From Scylla paramamosain (taxonomy: Eukaryota; Arthropoda; Malacostraca; Decapoda; Portunidae), in contig NC_087183.1 of assembly GCF_035594125.1 (NCBI RefSeq), forward strand, positions 14,553,368 through 14,617,367: DNA of 64,000 nucleotides, given 5' to 3'. The translations under genes and the position numbers were made by a program. Shown piece after piece: positions 30,603-43,293 of this stretch (positions within the stretch are counted from its first letter, which is position 1; each line of letters opens with the position of its first letter). The notes below the pieces were generated by a model. It ran no database searches. It was not told where the DNA came from and saw only the letters and a program-made list of their open reading frames with translations.

Positions 30603-31399
30603 CTTGAATCCTGGTTGAGTCGAGGAGAGAGGGAGAGGGAGAGGGGCAGAACGAGTCTTGCACTGGTACTGTTCACGGTTCGTTAAGTCACTAAGCGAAC
30701 CTTCGCCAGCGGGATTGTAATATAGTGGCTTGTTATCACTTTATCTTATCCGCAGTCTTATCACGATCGAGCGGGGTTTCCTCTCATATCGATACTGGCT
30801 TATTACACGTAAGTTTCACAGGTATTTCCAGAGTTTTCGACACCCAAAAAATATTTGTCATTGTGGAAATGTCCGAACGGGAAACACGAGCAAAATTCAG
30901 TGTAAGTTTCATTTGTCGTCACGCAGATGCTTGTGTTTGTCTGGCTGTCTGTTGTTCTTTTAATCTGCAGGAATAGTTTCGATTTGGTATGCTACGAGTT
31001 GGTGGGGGAGGGAGGGAGAGAGGGAGGAGGTTTCTTTTCGTGGTAGGGATGGGGGTGGCGTCATGTTTTGTCGTATACGCAAGCTTGTGTACACGAAAGA
31101 AGAAGAAAGAACTATGAAATAACTAGAAAATAAGGAAAGAACAAGAAAAGTATAAACAAAAAAAAATAAATAAAACTACCATTGTTCCACTTTGTTCTAA
31201 AAAAAATACGTAGACAAAAACGGCCAAATGTGTCAAGGTTTAGTATGAGGCAGCGTGCGAGGCCATCGGTGACGTGCTCCACAAAGCAAACACAAGAGTC
31301 AATAAGCACAAGGCTACAGCGATAGGCAGGAGGCGTGTCATGAGGTACAGGGCGACGTGTGAAGGATGCGTGAATATTGTGGCATGTTTAGGCACTGTA

Positions 31400-31790
31400 G
31401 GCAGGTGGCAGGTGGCGGTGGCGTGGTTAAGTGAGAGGGTGATGAGGTGAGGGAGGGAGGGAAGGAAGGAAGAGGGTGATGAGGTGAAGGAAGGAGGAGA
31501 AAGGTACAGGGTGATGAAAAAGGGAGGGAGAGGGTGATAAGGTGAGGAAGGGAAAGAGGGAAGGAAGAGGTTAATGAGGTGATGGAGGGAGGGCAAGGAA
31601 AGCGTGATGAGGAAGTGAGGGACAAAAGGAAGGAAGAGGGTGATGAAGGGAGGGAGGGAGAAGGTAGGGTAGGGAGAGCGTTATGTGAAAGGGATGGGGG
31701 GAGGGAGAGGTGATGACGGGGAGGTTGAAGGTAGAGGAAGATAAGGTAGAGGAAGAAGTAAAGGAAAATGAATGAGTCAGTTTTTTTTTT
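31400..31790. repeat. Purine-rich degenerate minisatellite
   Basis: Repeated blocks of about 40-50 bases such as gagggtgatgaggtgaggga followed by gggaaggaaggaag. Strong G/A strand bias holds throughout. Pyrimidine-strand frames of up to 118 residues are low-complexity artefacts. Confidence 0.6.
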
Positions 31791-32222
31791 TTTTCTTTTC
31801 CGGAAGTCACGAGATAAATGGATGAAAGGTTATAGGTAATGATAAATTAGAGGAAAAAGCAAAGGTAAATTAATGAGTCAGCTTTCATTTTTATATTACC
31901 ATTGCATTGTTATTAAAGTTTACCCACGTCTTTTATTTGAAGCACCAAGACTACCGCCACTGAGGCAGCAGTAACGCGCTTCGCTTCGCTTAACTGTTAA
32001 ATTCCAAGCAACAGAAAATGAGGAAAAAAATCATATATATAAAGATTAGCAAACAAGTAGATAAATAAAATAAAAAATAAATTACTAGAATAAATAAACC
32101 AATAAGAAAATGAAATAAATAAATAAATAGATATACAAGTAGAATAAGCACAAACCTAGTCAATCTGGAACAAGGTCACCTAACAACACGAAATATTTTA
32201 CCATCCTGTCACGTGGAAAACG

Positions 32223-33165
32223 GAAGGAGATTAATTTCGTCTTTTCTACAATGATAAGATGAGAGAGCCGTGAAGTGCGTAGTGCATGACCATTTCAACA
32301 TCCATGAATTCGTTTGAGACGCGACGTGTGCCTCAGCGATGCACACTCGACAACATAATGTCTTGAACCGTCTCCACTGGCGCTCGAATCCCTCGACGAT
32401 TCCTGAATGCCCGAGACTTCCGTGACCGTATCTCCCTTATCAGTATATCCGTCCATTCATTCAGGTTTCATCAAGAGCAGTGAAGGCGGATTTCGGTAAA
32501 ACCTAAGAGATCGAGATACAGCATTCATATAGACGTCTGTGATCCTCTTTGTCCTCGTCCTGTAGTGGCTTGGAACAAATACTGATAAAAATGATAAAAT
32601 GAAGTTGGCGGCGGTGAGAAGTGACTTATCAGCGCACATGATCGCTTCATGTCTTCACGGCAGCGCGATAACAATCATAAGGTGCCCACGAGGCCATGGC
32701 ACACAAAGGTGGAGCCAACGTGCTCCTGGCGACCACTTTGTCCTCTTGTTTGACAGTGGATGGTCTAAGTATCTGTAAATTTAACGGTACTAGTAATATG
32801 ATGGACTGTGACGTTAATTTTTTTTATTGCAATGTTCGTCCTTTAACCTTCAGAATACTAGATAAAAAGGGGACAAATGGATATGAGAAGAATGAGGTTA
32901 AATTCGTCATTTCTAAGATAAAAAAAAAAAAATAATAATTTTGTATGGATATGAAAAAAAGTGATATTGACTTCACCATTCTGAGATAGAAAATATTTTT
33001 GCATGAATGTGGAAGAAAGTGAGGCTAATTTCGTAATTTCTAAGGAGAGAGAGAAAAAAACAACAACTTTGCACTGATGTAAATTTAGAAGCGAACAGGA
33101 GATTCATTTCGTCTTTTCTACAGCGATAAGATGAGCGAGCCGGGAAGTGCGTAGTGCACGAGCAT
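32223..33165 (+). repeat. Pair of about 70-bp diverged direct repeats with short tandem units between
   Basis: The segment at 32223-32291 (aggagattaatttcgtcttttctac, then gataagatgagagagccg and gaagtgcgtagtgca) recurs at 33093-33165 with about 10-15% difference. From 32880 to 33120, three to four units of about 65 bases contain variants of gaggttaatttcgtcatttct, showing local tandem amplification. Confidence 0.55.
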
Positions 33166-34110
33166 TTGCAAGCACCCACACAGATAATAATCGCTCCACA
33201 GCAACAAACAGTGCTGATGTCACGGCTTTGGTGTTTTGTCTGCGGCTGAAGAGTGTGAACTTAGCAGATAGACAGCAGGATGTATCCAGTGAAGGTCCTC
33301 GTCGTTCATCAGCGTCTGCAGTTCTTGTATTCCCGTTGTTCCTCGTCCTCCAGCTGAGACGAGCTTGGAATCGTGGGATGGAATCTGTCTTAACCCTTTC
33401 ACTACTATATGCAATAATTCACAGCACGAAAAGCAAAGTATGGAATCTTTATATGCGTGTACAGTATCGAACACCCTCTGGTCAATAAACAAGGAGTGAG
33501 TAAAACGCTTTATTCTTCTTTATTCGTTGCAAGAGTGAACGGGATAACAAAGAATGGATTTTTGCTATTTTTTTAGGCGGTACAGTCTTTGCAAGTGGCT
33601 TTGCAGGTGGTGTGGAGTGGTCTCAGAGTGGTTAGTAATAAAAGAAAGGTATGCCAAGTGAAGGGGTAAGTCCATTCACCCTAACATTCACAATCCCAGG
33701 CCTCTGCTTATCACCACTAATGGAAGCAATGACAGTCGACTGTATTTTGACATAACTAATTAATCAATCAGTCAATCCTTATCTCGCCTTTTAAGTATTC
33801 AAGTCTCACACGCCTCCGGGTCTTCACTCCTCCCAGGGTTTCAAAATAGCTCCTCGTGGGTGTTGCTCTTGGGTTGTCATGGTAGTGGGTGGAACCGAAT
33901 CTTGTTTTTCTGGTCGTTGACCTTTTTTGATAACCTTTTGATAATTATTCTATGTCTTCATATATGCGTTACGTAACCCGCTACCCACGTAACTCACTAT
34001 CTTCATCCACCACTTCTCTCCACCTTCCTGTGCTCTATTTATGCTTATTACATGTCTCGCCTCCTCCTCCTCCTCTTCTTTCTTTTCCTCCTCCTCCTCC
34101 CACGCGATCC

Positions 34111-34440
34111 AGCTTTTTTAAGTAAGAGGGGCTCTGGCTTAGAGCAACAAAACGCTTAACTCTTTGACTGCCACCTGGTACACCTTTTCCAAATTTTCAG
34201 TCACTCTGAGACATCTTTAATTGTTCTACAGCCACATTCAATCACTGAACTGGGAAGAAATTTCAAAATGTATTATCTTTCTTGTAGAAAGACTTCACAC
34301 ATTACTTCCGGTGCTGCTGATTGTTTCGTGTCGCAGTGAAAGGGTTAAAAAGAAAGAACACAATGAAGCTGCCAGTCCCCAAAGGGTGGCCAAAAGGATT
34401 ATCCTTAATTATGAGGAAAAGTGTCTTGAAACTTCCCTCT
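34111..34440 (+). mobile_element. SINE-like dispersed repeat, copy 1 (interrupted)
   Basis: Left part 34111-34155 (tttttaagtaagaggggctctgg, gagcaacaaaacgc) and right part 34349-34440 (gctgccagtccccaaagggtgg, caaaaggattatcctt, tgaaacttccctcttt) match an uninterrupted copy at about 51785-51912. The two parts are separated by the MITE at 34156-34348. The class is unproven; I use SINE-like because it is short and non-coding. Confidence 0.6.
34156..34348 (+). mobile_element. TTAA-flanked MITE nested in a SINE-like repeat
   Basis: About 193 bp. The left end is TTAACTCTTTGACTGCCAC. The right end, read on the other strand, is TTAACCCTTTCACTGCGACA, so the terminal inverted repeats are about 16-18 bp and open with TTAA. 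A second copy lies at 36479-36676. TTAA target use is typical of piggyBac-type elements; assignment to that superfamily is inference. There is no coding capacity. Confidence 0.65.
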
Positions 34441-34899
34441 TTAGAGAGTTCAAGACACAGGTAAAGGGAAATAAGGAAACAGGCAGGAAATTCTAAAGCT
34501 TAACAGGAATGACTTGAAATTGAATGGTATGTTACTTAAATCTTTTTTGCCCTTTCTAAGCTGCACTACTACTACCACTACTACCACCACTACCATTTCC
34601 ATAACTACAACTACTGCGTCACCACTGAGCATTCTAGATCAGGAGCAAAGAGTAGGACAGACACATCATATCAGGTTCTCTTTTTAAAACAGTTTTTCGT
34701 AACTGTTAAACCTTTTCCTCGCTGATGTGCGATACCGGAGAGTGCGCTGATAACGTGAAGTCTGCTTATCACTTGTCTCGTATGCACCTGTGTCTTTATT
34801 AATCTATCATTAATTTTCCTTGCAGGAGTAACTAACGAGAACTGGTGAACGATGAAGGGAGCTTAAAAGGACAACCGTGTAACTGCATACCTAGGATTT

Positions 34900-35380
34900 T
34901 TAGATGTTCTAGAAGTAAAGGAAGCGGAAGATAAAAGGGAGGGACTGGAAGATGGAAAAAGGAGAGATGTAGAGACTGAAAGTGGTAATAGAGGAGCAGG
35001 GAATGAAAGAGACAGAGACATGAGAGGTAATACTAGTGGAAAATAGGAAATACGAAAGGAGAAGATGCTGAAAGGGAAAAACGGATCTGTAAAGGTTGTA
35101 GTATGGGGAATAGGAGAGGCTGGGAGGTATAATAAATGGACTTGGGATAGGGGCACTGAGATGGTGGGGAGGTTAAAATTAGGAATGGGAGAGGGATAGG
35201 AGAATGGAGGAGGGGCAAGAGAGAGAAGCTGGGGAAGGGGAGAGAGACATGGGAGAGGGACAAAGTACACAGTTCATGTTCCACGTCGCATTAATAAGAT
35301 AATGACTGGGAGTGAGAGGAGTGAGAGGGAGGGAGGGAGGGAGGGAGGGAGGGAAAGCGACCATTTTGTGACTCACGCCC
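34900..35380. repeat. Purine-rich low-complexity tract
   Basis: G/A-rich blocks (gggagaggg, gaggaggg, aatgggagaggg) ending in a GGGA tetranucleotide run at about 35326-35354. Similar tracts occur at 37680-38180, 48040-48390 and 56240-56920. Frames on either strand are compositional artefacts. Confidence 0.6.
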
Positions 35381-35787
35381 ACCATTTTACGAATCACTGC
35401 ATCATAGCGGGAGGAGAGGCGTTATCTTTCTCTCGTCATAGTGACCTTGTTTGCTGGGGCGGCGCCTGTGTGTCGGGGAGAAGCTCTGCGCCAGGTACGG
35501 GAGGCAGGTATCAGTGGCTGCGTGTCTCGTGGGCGCAGCGTAACACAACATAGCACAACACAACGCATCACAATACTATGCTGGCGGGCTGATTCATGCG
35601 GTCCCTTGCATCTTATCGTGGGCTGGGAGTTATGATGTTGACGCTTTTGTTATGTAAGGCTAGGACAATGAGGGACACAAACACACACACAATGCACTTA
35701 ATCTCCCAAAATATCGTGTCTGGAATGTTATGATGAGAGATTCAGCTTTTGTTTATCTAAGTAAGAGTTGGGTAATGAAGAATGTCT

Positions 35788-35827
<40 letters not shown>

Positions 35828-36017
35828 CTCACCAAATATATGTAAATAAAAATATATACATCCGCAGTTTTCATAGATCTTTGAATCGTTAACGTTATTT
35901 TATTGTATTACTGTATTCGTTCCCAGTCGTTAAAAGTGATAACAATAATGATAATGGTAACAGTAGTAATAGTAAATAATAAAGATCATGATAATAGCTA
36001 TATATGTCATTATGAAA

Positions 36018-36019
<2 letters not shown>

Positions 36020-36075
<56 letters not shown>

Positions 36076-36191
36076 CAAGAAAGATAATGATGAATTGGGA
36101 GAAGAGAAGGCAAAGAAGAAGAGAATGAAAGGGAAAAAAATGAGGAATAAGACCAAATAAAGGGAATGAAAGCAGAGAAACGAGAATAAAA

Positions 36192-36227
<36 letters not shown>
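36020..36227 (+). repeat. Two (GA)n arrays
   Basis: GA 36020-36073 and 36197-36227, with purine-rich unique sequence between. Confidence 0.93.
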
Positions 36228-36230
<3 letters not shown>

Positions 36231-36478
36231 ATCAATCATCGGAAAACTCAGCCAAACCCACTAGGATCTCAACAGCGCCACATAAACGCAGTGGTTCGTC
36301 GTCCTTCCCTTAGCGCCATGGGGTTCTCTATTCCAAAGCTCTGCCACGCCCATCTTGACTGCTGTTGTTTTCAATGGCGTTTGTTTGTTCAATAATAGTT
36401 TAAAAGTCTCTAGTGTGAATTACTGGCGTTTTGAAGGAGGTTTGATGATTCTAAGGATAGTTAAACAAATATTCTCTC

Positions 36479-36676
36479 ATGAACCCTTTGGCTACCACTT
36501 GATACACCTTTTCTCAATTGCTAATCATTCTGAGACATCTTTACGTGTTCTACAGCCACATCCAATTGCAAAATGTATACTGTTTTTCATCGCTAACTTT
36601 CTTATAGATGCTTTTAAAAACTTCACACATTACTTCAGGTGCTGTTAATTGTTTCGTGTCGCAGTGAAAGGTTTAA
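36479..36676 (+). mobile_element. TTAA-type MITE, second copy
   Basis: Starts tgaaccctttggctaccac and ends gtgtcgcagtgaaaggttta. The interior matches the copy at 34156 (gatacaccttttct, ctgagacatcttta, tgttctacagccacat, cttcacacattacttc, gtgctgttaattgtttcgtg). Both ends have lost part of the TTAA. Confidence 0.65.
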
Positions 36677-39600
36677 GATGATAAACTCCCATGGGAACCT
36701 GACCTGTAATCTCCGTGGGGGAGGGGGGAGGTTCGAAACAGTATTAATGAGAGCTTAGTGTTTCGAAATAGTCGGGTTCGTTTGAGCGTCTATTCGCCCC
36801 TACGATTCCGAATGTTCTTCTTCCTTCCCTTCCTTCTCTCCCACTTCTCCTCAAAGGTACCAACGCTTTTCCCTCCTCCTCATCCTGGCTTAATTTCCGT
36901 GAATTCGAAGTTTCATAACAGGTGATCAGTTAACAGATGAAAAATGTAATGAATTCCCTCCTTGGTTTGCAGACTTTGCTTTACTGATGAGTGGCCTCTC
37001 TCTCTCTCTCTCTCTCTCTCTGGTAATATGATAAATAAAAAAAAAATAGATAAAGTAACTCCTTTCAAGAACTTTATTACGCAGTCAATATTTACAAAAC
37101 AAACCAGTGACGTGAATCAATTTCCAGGAACGCATGAAAGTCCCAGCACTCTAATTCCTCCTTATCTAATCACTCTTAACAGATGACCGGGTACATTGCA
37201 CTATTATTTCTTTATTATTATTGAGGTTTCCTGAGTGATAGTTTTATTTTTCCTAGACGGCGTGAGGTGGAGTATTTTGCACCTGCTGTCTTCATTACAT
37301 TGATTAACACACACACACACACACACACACACGTACCTGTTTGTTTGATAATCAGTGTACCAGGTAAAAGTGTATACAATTTGAGTGACAAGCTGGTAAC
37401 ATTAGGACTTGTATCAGTGTGTGTGTGTGTGTGTGTGTTTGGCTTACTGATAATCTGCATTTTCTGTAATATTTGCACATATTGCTGCTACTACTGGCAG
37501 TGAAGCAAGACGAGTGTTGGCTGTCTGTTTATTGATCCTATATTTTCAGAGGTGCGCTGTCCTGCGGTGTTTGATGTGATGCTGGTGGGCAGGTGACTTC
37601 CTGATAAGCCACACACTCCCTCGCTGGAACTGATAAGGTGAGACGTTAGATACAGGTGAGCTTGGAAATGGGCTAAATAAGAGAGGTAAAAGAGGAAAGG
37701 AGGAAGAGATGAATGACGAAGGGAGAGAGTAAAGATGGTACGGTATATGGATCGATAGAAGAACAGGAAATAGGAATAGAGGGGTGACGAAGGGAGAGAG
37801 GGCGGGTGGAAGGGTATATAGATGGATAAGAGATGAGGAAAGAAGATGTGTGATTTAAAGAAGGAAGAAAAAGAGACCGAAATGGGAGGAAGGGAAAGAG
37901 GAAAATATGGAAGAGGAAATACGTATAGAAAAATGAGAGGGAGGAGGATGTAGGAATGAATAGAAAAGAGAAAAAGATACCAAAAGTTAGGCAGATGAAC
38001 TTGAGTCTCAAGGCAAATCAGATAATGATGACGAAGGGAAATGTAAACCAGCTGAAGAAAAGATCAAATAATGAGGTACAAAAACGGAGACAAAAAAAGT
38101 AGAAAAGTGGAGGGAAAAGATGGTTGATGTAGAGAGGCGGAGAGAAGCAGAAAGATGAGGTGCGTCAGATAACAGAGAGAGAGATAAGCGGAACCCATTG
38201 TGTACTCTGAAATCATTGATATCATGAATAATATAACGCCACCACAAGATATGACTAATAAGGAATATTGACTTTCAGGAAATGCTCCACGCCTCGCCGC
38301 GACACGTGTGGTCCTGCAGCGCCGTGGAAGACAACAGTGCAGCCTACAATGGTCTGGAAAATACGCTAAGGTCCTGTGCAGTTGATACGCGAAACTCTAC
38401 ACTCAGATGCTTCAAAAGACAGATAAGTTCAAGAAATGTTTTATAATAATTTGTTTATCTATATTATATAATGTTGAGTAAGTTGGTTATGTATATTTTT
38501 CAGATGGTTAGGTAAGATTTGCATAGTTATATAATTCAGTTTGAGATAATGTTTGTTTCGGAAGGTTAGTGCAAGATTAAGTTTGTTTTTAATTATTTTA
38601 TTTGGGACTTTTCTCTTCCAAGTCATCATTTCATTTATGTATATCTTTTCTTACATTACTTAATTTGATCTCATTCTTTCCTGTTCTGTTTGATCCCTTT
38701 ACCACTCCAGGAACCTAACCTAACCTTCATGAACCCTTATCAGAGCTACGTAGCTAAGGTTTCATATGCACTAAAGATCTCATTTGTATATATAATAATA
38801 AATAAGTCAGTCCACAGTGCTGCTAGGATCACAAGAAGTATCCGTCTTATGCCTCGCTTCCTCCAGGAGTTGCCTCACCAGAAAAGCCTTCCTCTCTCTC
38901 CCTCTCTCTCGTTACTTCCCTCATTGACCATTTAACATCTCATCCACACGTACTTCTCTACCTAATAATTCCTCCTCTCTTAGTAGTGGACCCTCGGCTC
39001 CACTCGTTATCTGTAATCAGTTTTCTGCGTCTCAGTATGACCACACTGTCTCGAGTTTCGTTCATCTCTCACACAACTTGTCCCTCTCCGGTAACTCACG
39101 CCCACAGCACGCACTATATATAATATTGATTGATATGCCTCTGTTAGGCATATCCAATGTTTTAGGCATATCAAAGTTTAGTTTGAATTAGGAAGCGTCT
39201 TAAGTAAATACGCGTTAGTATGTATACTAAGTTTCTTCTGTATATACTAAGTTTTCTGTACCGAAATTATAAATATACATTTTTCACAGGATTTTGGACA
39301 TCAGCCAGCACCTCCCTTGTCAGAGACATCTGCTGCTGCAAGTAGTAGCAAGTAGTAGTTAAAGGAGTGCTGTCTGTGCAGCATCTCCCCTTGTCAGAGA
39401 CATCTGCTGCTGCAAAGACCGCATCCAGCAAAGACCGTCCGTTCGAGCAGTCACTCACTCCCTATCCACCTTGTGTCTCCAGAGACTCACTCACTCACTC
39501 TGCGAGTATTTTCAACAAAAGATTCAGGGTAAAAAATAAAAAAAATACACGGTGTCTCTCTCTCTCTCTCTCCACAAGGATAAATTTTTCTTGTGGAGGC

Positions 39601-40029
39601 TAATTTAACAAATTTATTTTTTTTATAAAAGTCCAAAATAATATATATATATATATATATACACATATATACACACACATACCAAAATTCGCTGCTGCAG
39701 CTTATTTTTTAAAAAAGATGCTCAATACATTTTCTGTATACAAAGAATATCGTGTAGACAGACAGGGACTGAATAAAAAAAAAAAGCTTTCTGCAGTTTA
39801 TTGTTACCCTAAACAACTTACGTAATTCGACTTCTCGCAGAAGTGCACTGACTCAAGGCGTACCCAGAACTTTTATACAAAAAAAAAACATCGGTGAACA
39901 GTAAAATAAAAAAAACAACCAACAATAATAATACCTAGAACATAGCAGCTCCTGTGTACCACTGCCACTGGCATCGTGTACACGACGAGGCAAGAACCGA
40001 CGACTCCTCTTCCTTCGTTTTATTCACAA

Positions 40030-40500
40030 GATAGTTAGTTGGTTTTCCTGCGTCAGGATGGCTAGGTTCTCTCCGCACCACCTGTAACGAAGTCCCACAA
40101 TGAAGCACAGCAGTTTTCCTGCGTCAGGATGGACACGGAAAGCTGGCCAGGTTCTGTCAGTACCACAGTACCACCTGTATGTAACAGTCCCATAATGAAG
40201 CACAGCTAGTATTTAGGTATGTATAGCTTACTGAGCCAGCGAATACTGTTCGTGTATTGAGGAGGGGTGGGAAGGAAGAAATATTTGCCTGGCTCATTAT
40301 TAAACTAAAATAAAAAAAAAAGATATGTGCCACCTAGTCACTGGGAGAACTGTACGATTGAAATAGCAAAAGTAACCGATACCCTAGTGCTTGGAGAAAG
40401 GCCACCTAGGTGCTGGATAGCAAAAGTAACTAACCTATACCCTATTGATTGTAGAAAGGCGCCACCTAGGTACTGGGAGGACTGTACGAATGAAGAAACT
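40030..40500 (+). repeat. Degenerate short tandem duplications
   Basis: A block containing gttttcctgcgtcaggatgg and cataatgaagcacagc occurs twice between 40035 and 40210. Immediately after, from 40325 to 40500, three imperfect units carry variants of gccacctaggtactgggag and agcaaaagtaacc, about 60 bases apart. Confidence 0.55.
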
Positions 40501-41641
40501 ACCGATTACTACTATTGATGACATCAAATCCCGCCTATCCTGGAAGTCTGCCCACAAAGGATCAGCCATTTTGTAAAGAAAACATCTAAAGACTATAAGT
40601 TCAACGCAAGCAGCAGGTCAGGTCAGGCCAACGAGTGACACGATTCATATTCATGAAGCTATCTACAGAATAAGAATGAACAAAGTACAACACGGGTAAC
40701 CCATAAAACATGAAAAAACCGATAAACCACCACTTTATAACGAAGCAATTACTTAATATTTACCTTCCAGGACATAGTGAACAATCTCTACATCTGCCCT
40801 AACACTGAGGACCTTAACAGACAACCCACCAATTCTATAGAACACTACCAGTTTCATAATACGCACATGTACTTCAAAAACTATCATGAAGCCAAGACCT
40901 ATCCTGATACAAACTCCATATCAAAACATACTTGCCTGCACAACAGCGCACCCACACGCTGGCCTCTCTCTTACCACGAGTCCACAGCGACTGGCGTGGG
41001 CGGGCCAGTGACTGTCTCTGTTCACCTCGCCTTTCTCCTCCTCCTCCTCCTCCTCTTCCTCCTTCTCCACTTGTTTCCTCTTTATCATCATTACCTTGTT
41101 TTCGTGTTTCCTCCTCCTCCTCCTCCTCTCGCTTCTACATCCAAACAAGTGAGTGAGTGAATGACAAGAACCGTAAATTTGAATGTGCCAGCCATCATAG
41201 ATCACGTAGCACTGCGGGGGAAGGTAAAAGTGAGAAATGAAGAGAAGAGGCGGGAGTGACAGGTGGATTATAGAGCGTGTTCGAAGCAGGTGGTGGACAG
41301 CCAAAAGAGGCGTCTTAATGTTCCGAAAGCAGAGTACACTTTTATGGATTCCTTCTCTCTTACAATTGGCGATACCTTTACTTTGCTTGCTTTAAATATA
41401 CGTTCTGTTACCTATCCTCAATTTTTTTTTTTTTTTACCTCTCCTTGGAGACTGGGCTATTTCTTTTTTATGTCGGTTTTTATTGTCCTTGGCCAGTACC
41501 ACTTTTACATAAAAAAAAGTGTTAATACAGTCTTATCTAATACCAAAGCAAATTATGATGATTCAGCGTTTTCTGAAACAAGACTTGATATTGACCTTAC
41601 ACCAGGCTGCTCGTTACCTGGCTGGGTGAAGCTTCGAGACC

Positions 41642-41674
<33 letters not shown>

Positions 41675-43009
41675 CCTGCTCCTGCCACTGATATTAATTA
41701 GTAAGGTAGTCTGAACGGCAAAGCAACATCAATCACAATTTACTCGATAATTATCCGGAACAGCTGAAGCAGGTTTCACTCTCAGGGCGGCACAGTCTCG
41801 CGTCCCTGGCAGCCAATTGTCGATAAGTGTCGCCAAAACAAACACTGACACCAACACAACCACATCCCTCCCCCCCACCAAAAAAAAAAAAAAAAAAAAA
41901 AAACTTTCTCTCTCAGCAGCAAATCACCGTAGCTGAAGTTCACGTGTTTTATCTACTAAAGTCCTCAGTGACCGCTTGTTTCTACCTACACGCTCTCAAT
42001 ACCTTTATGTACCTTCCTGACCTAACCTGACACCCGCCCCCGCATTTCCGGCTCGCCCTTGAAGTGTTTTGTCGCTGTTCACTTGATACGTAATCTCATC
42101 TCCGTACCGTGAGTGTGTGTGGACCCACCACAGGTGTTAATGTGGGAGGGGGCCTGCATACCTGGCATTCCTGTTGATAAAGAAGACTTCGCAGGTTCAT
42201 AAGACTTGACAGGCTAGTCGATATTAAATCTTATACTATTAACAGTCACATTAAGGATTCACGATGTCTCGAGTTTATAGTGTGTCGATTTAATATACGT
42301 TTGTAAAGTAGAAACAATACTTAGGAATGTCGCTAGATGGTATTTTGAGCAACGTAACACCGTGTGGTCTTTACTGGTCGTCCGGTACGTGCACACTCAG
42401 GTGGGAAGAAAATAAGGTACAAAACACCTAATGACTAATAGATATCCTTAATATTTGTCAAGTTGTGTGCAAATTAAGTAGAACAAATGATGTGTTGATT
42501 TCTTCTCTCATTGTTCAAGGTGAGGGAAAGCTGTGGCAAGGACGGTGACGTGGCGTCTAAGAATTCAAATCCTGCATGAGTAAGTGAAGTGATTACAAAA
42601 TTTCTTGCTTGGTAGCGGAACAACTACGGTCATATGGCGCCGAATTAGATAAAATAATGCATAAAATACTAATATTGCTAAAATCAAAGTAATAAGAAAT
42701 AAGATAATAGTTCAAATTTAAAAGAATAAAAAACTCAAAACTACAAATAAAGCCGATATAAGCAAAAGTAATGACAGTAAAAGTAATAACACCACAACCG
42801 GAAGGACGATTGAGAAACATGACTATTAACTCGCACGGAGGAGGAAGCGAACATGGAGAAAGACGTCATGATAGACCAGGTGAATGCCTTATAAATTACC
42901 AGTGATTAGGAAATGATTACCTGGCGGGAAGACGTAGGTGAAAATTCTTAATTGTCTTGGAAACAGCGGCGGAAATGTTCTTTGTTATGACGTCTAGTAT
43001 GAATTAGTC

Positions 43010-43130
43010 AGCCAATCAGTCAGTCAGTCAGTCAGTCAATCAAATAGTAAGCCCGTGAGTTAGTCAGTCGATTGGTCAGTCACTCAAATAATCATTCAGT
43101 TAGTCAATCAGTCGGTCAGTCGGTCAGTCA
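43010..43130 (+). repeat. Degenerate CAGT tetranucleotide run
   Basis: Runs of cagtcagtcagtcagtcag and relaxed variants (agtcaatcagtcggtcag) over about 120 bases. This is a decaying tetranucleotide microsatellite. Confidence 0.7.
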
Positions 43131-43261
43131 TACAGTTCCAAACAAGGGTGTATGTAAACTGAGGAGGATGAGGAAAGAACAGGAATACTAAAAAATAGAG
43201 ACAATAGTAAATGTTTAGTTGTTAGGTAAGGTAAGCAGTAACATCAGTGCGTTGACTCATG

Positions 43262-43293
<32 letters not shown>

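Noticed and set aside
31240..31810. Ser/Pro/Leu-rich frames on the - strand
   Set aside because: They are translations of a purine-rich degenerate repeat; composition explains them. The same applies to 34863-35397, 37673-38011, 48008-48412 and 56117-56935.
39130..39180. Short palindrome gatatgcct ... aggcatatc
   Set aside because: A 9-bp stem with a 5-base loop is within chance expectation for this length of AT-rich DNA.
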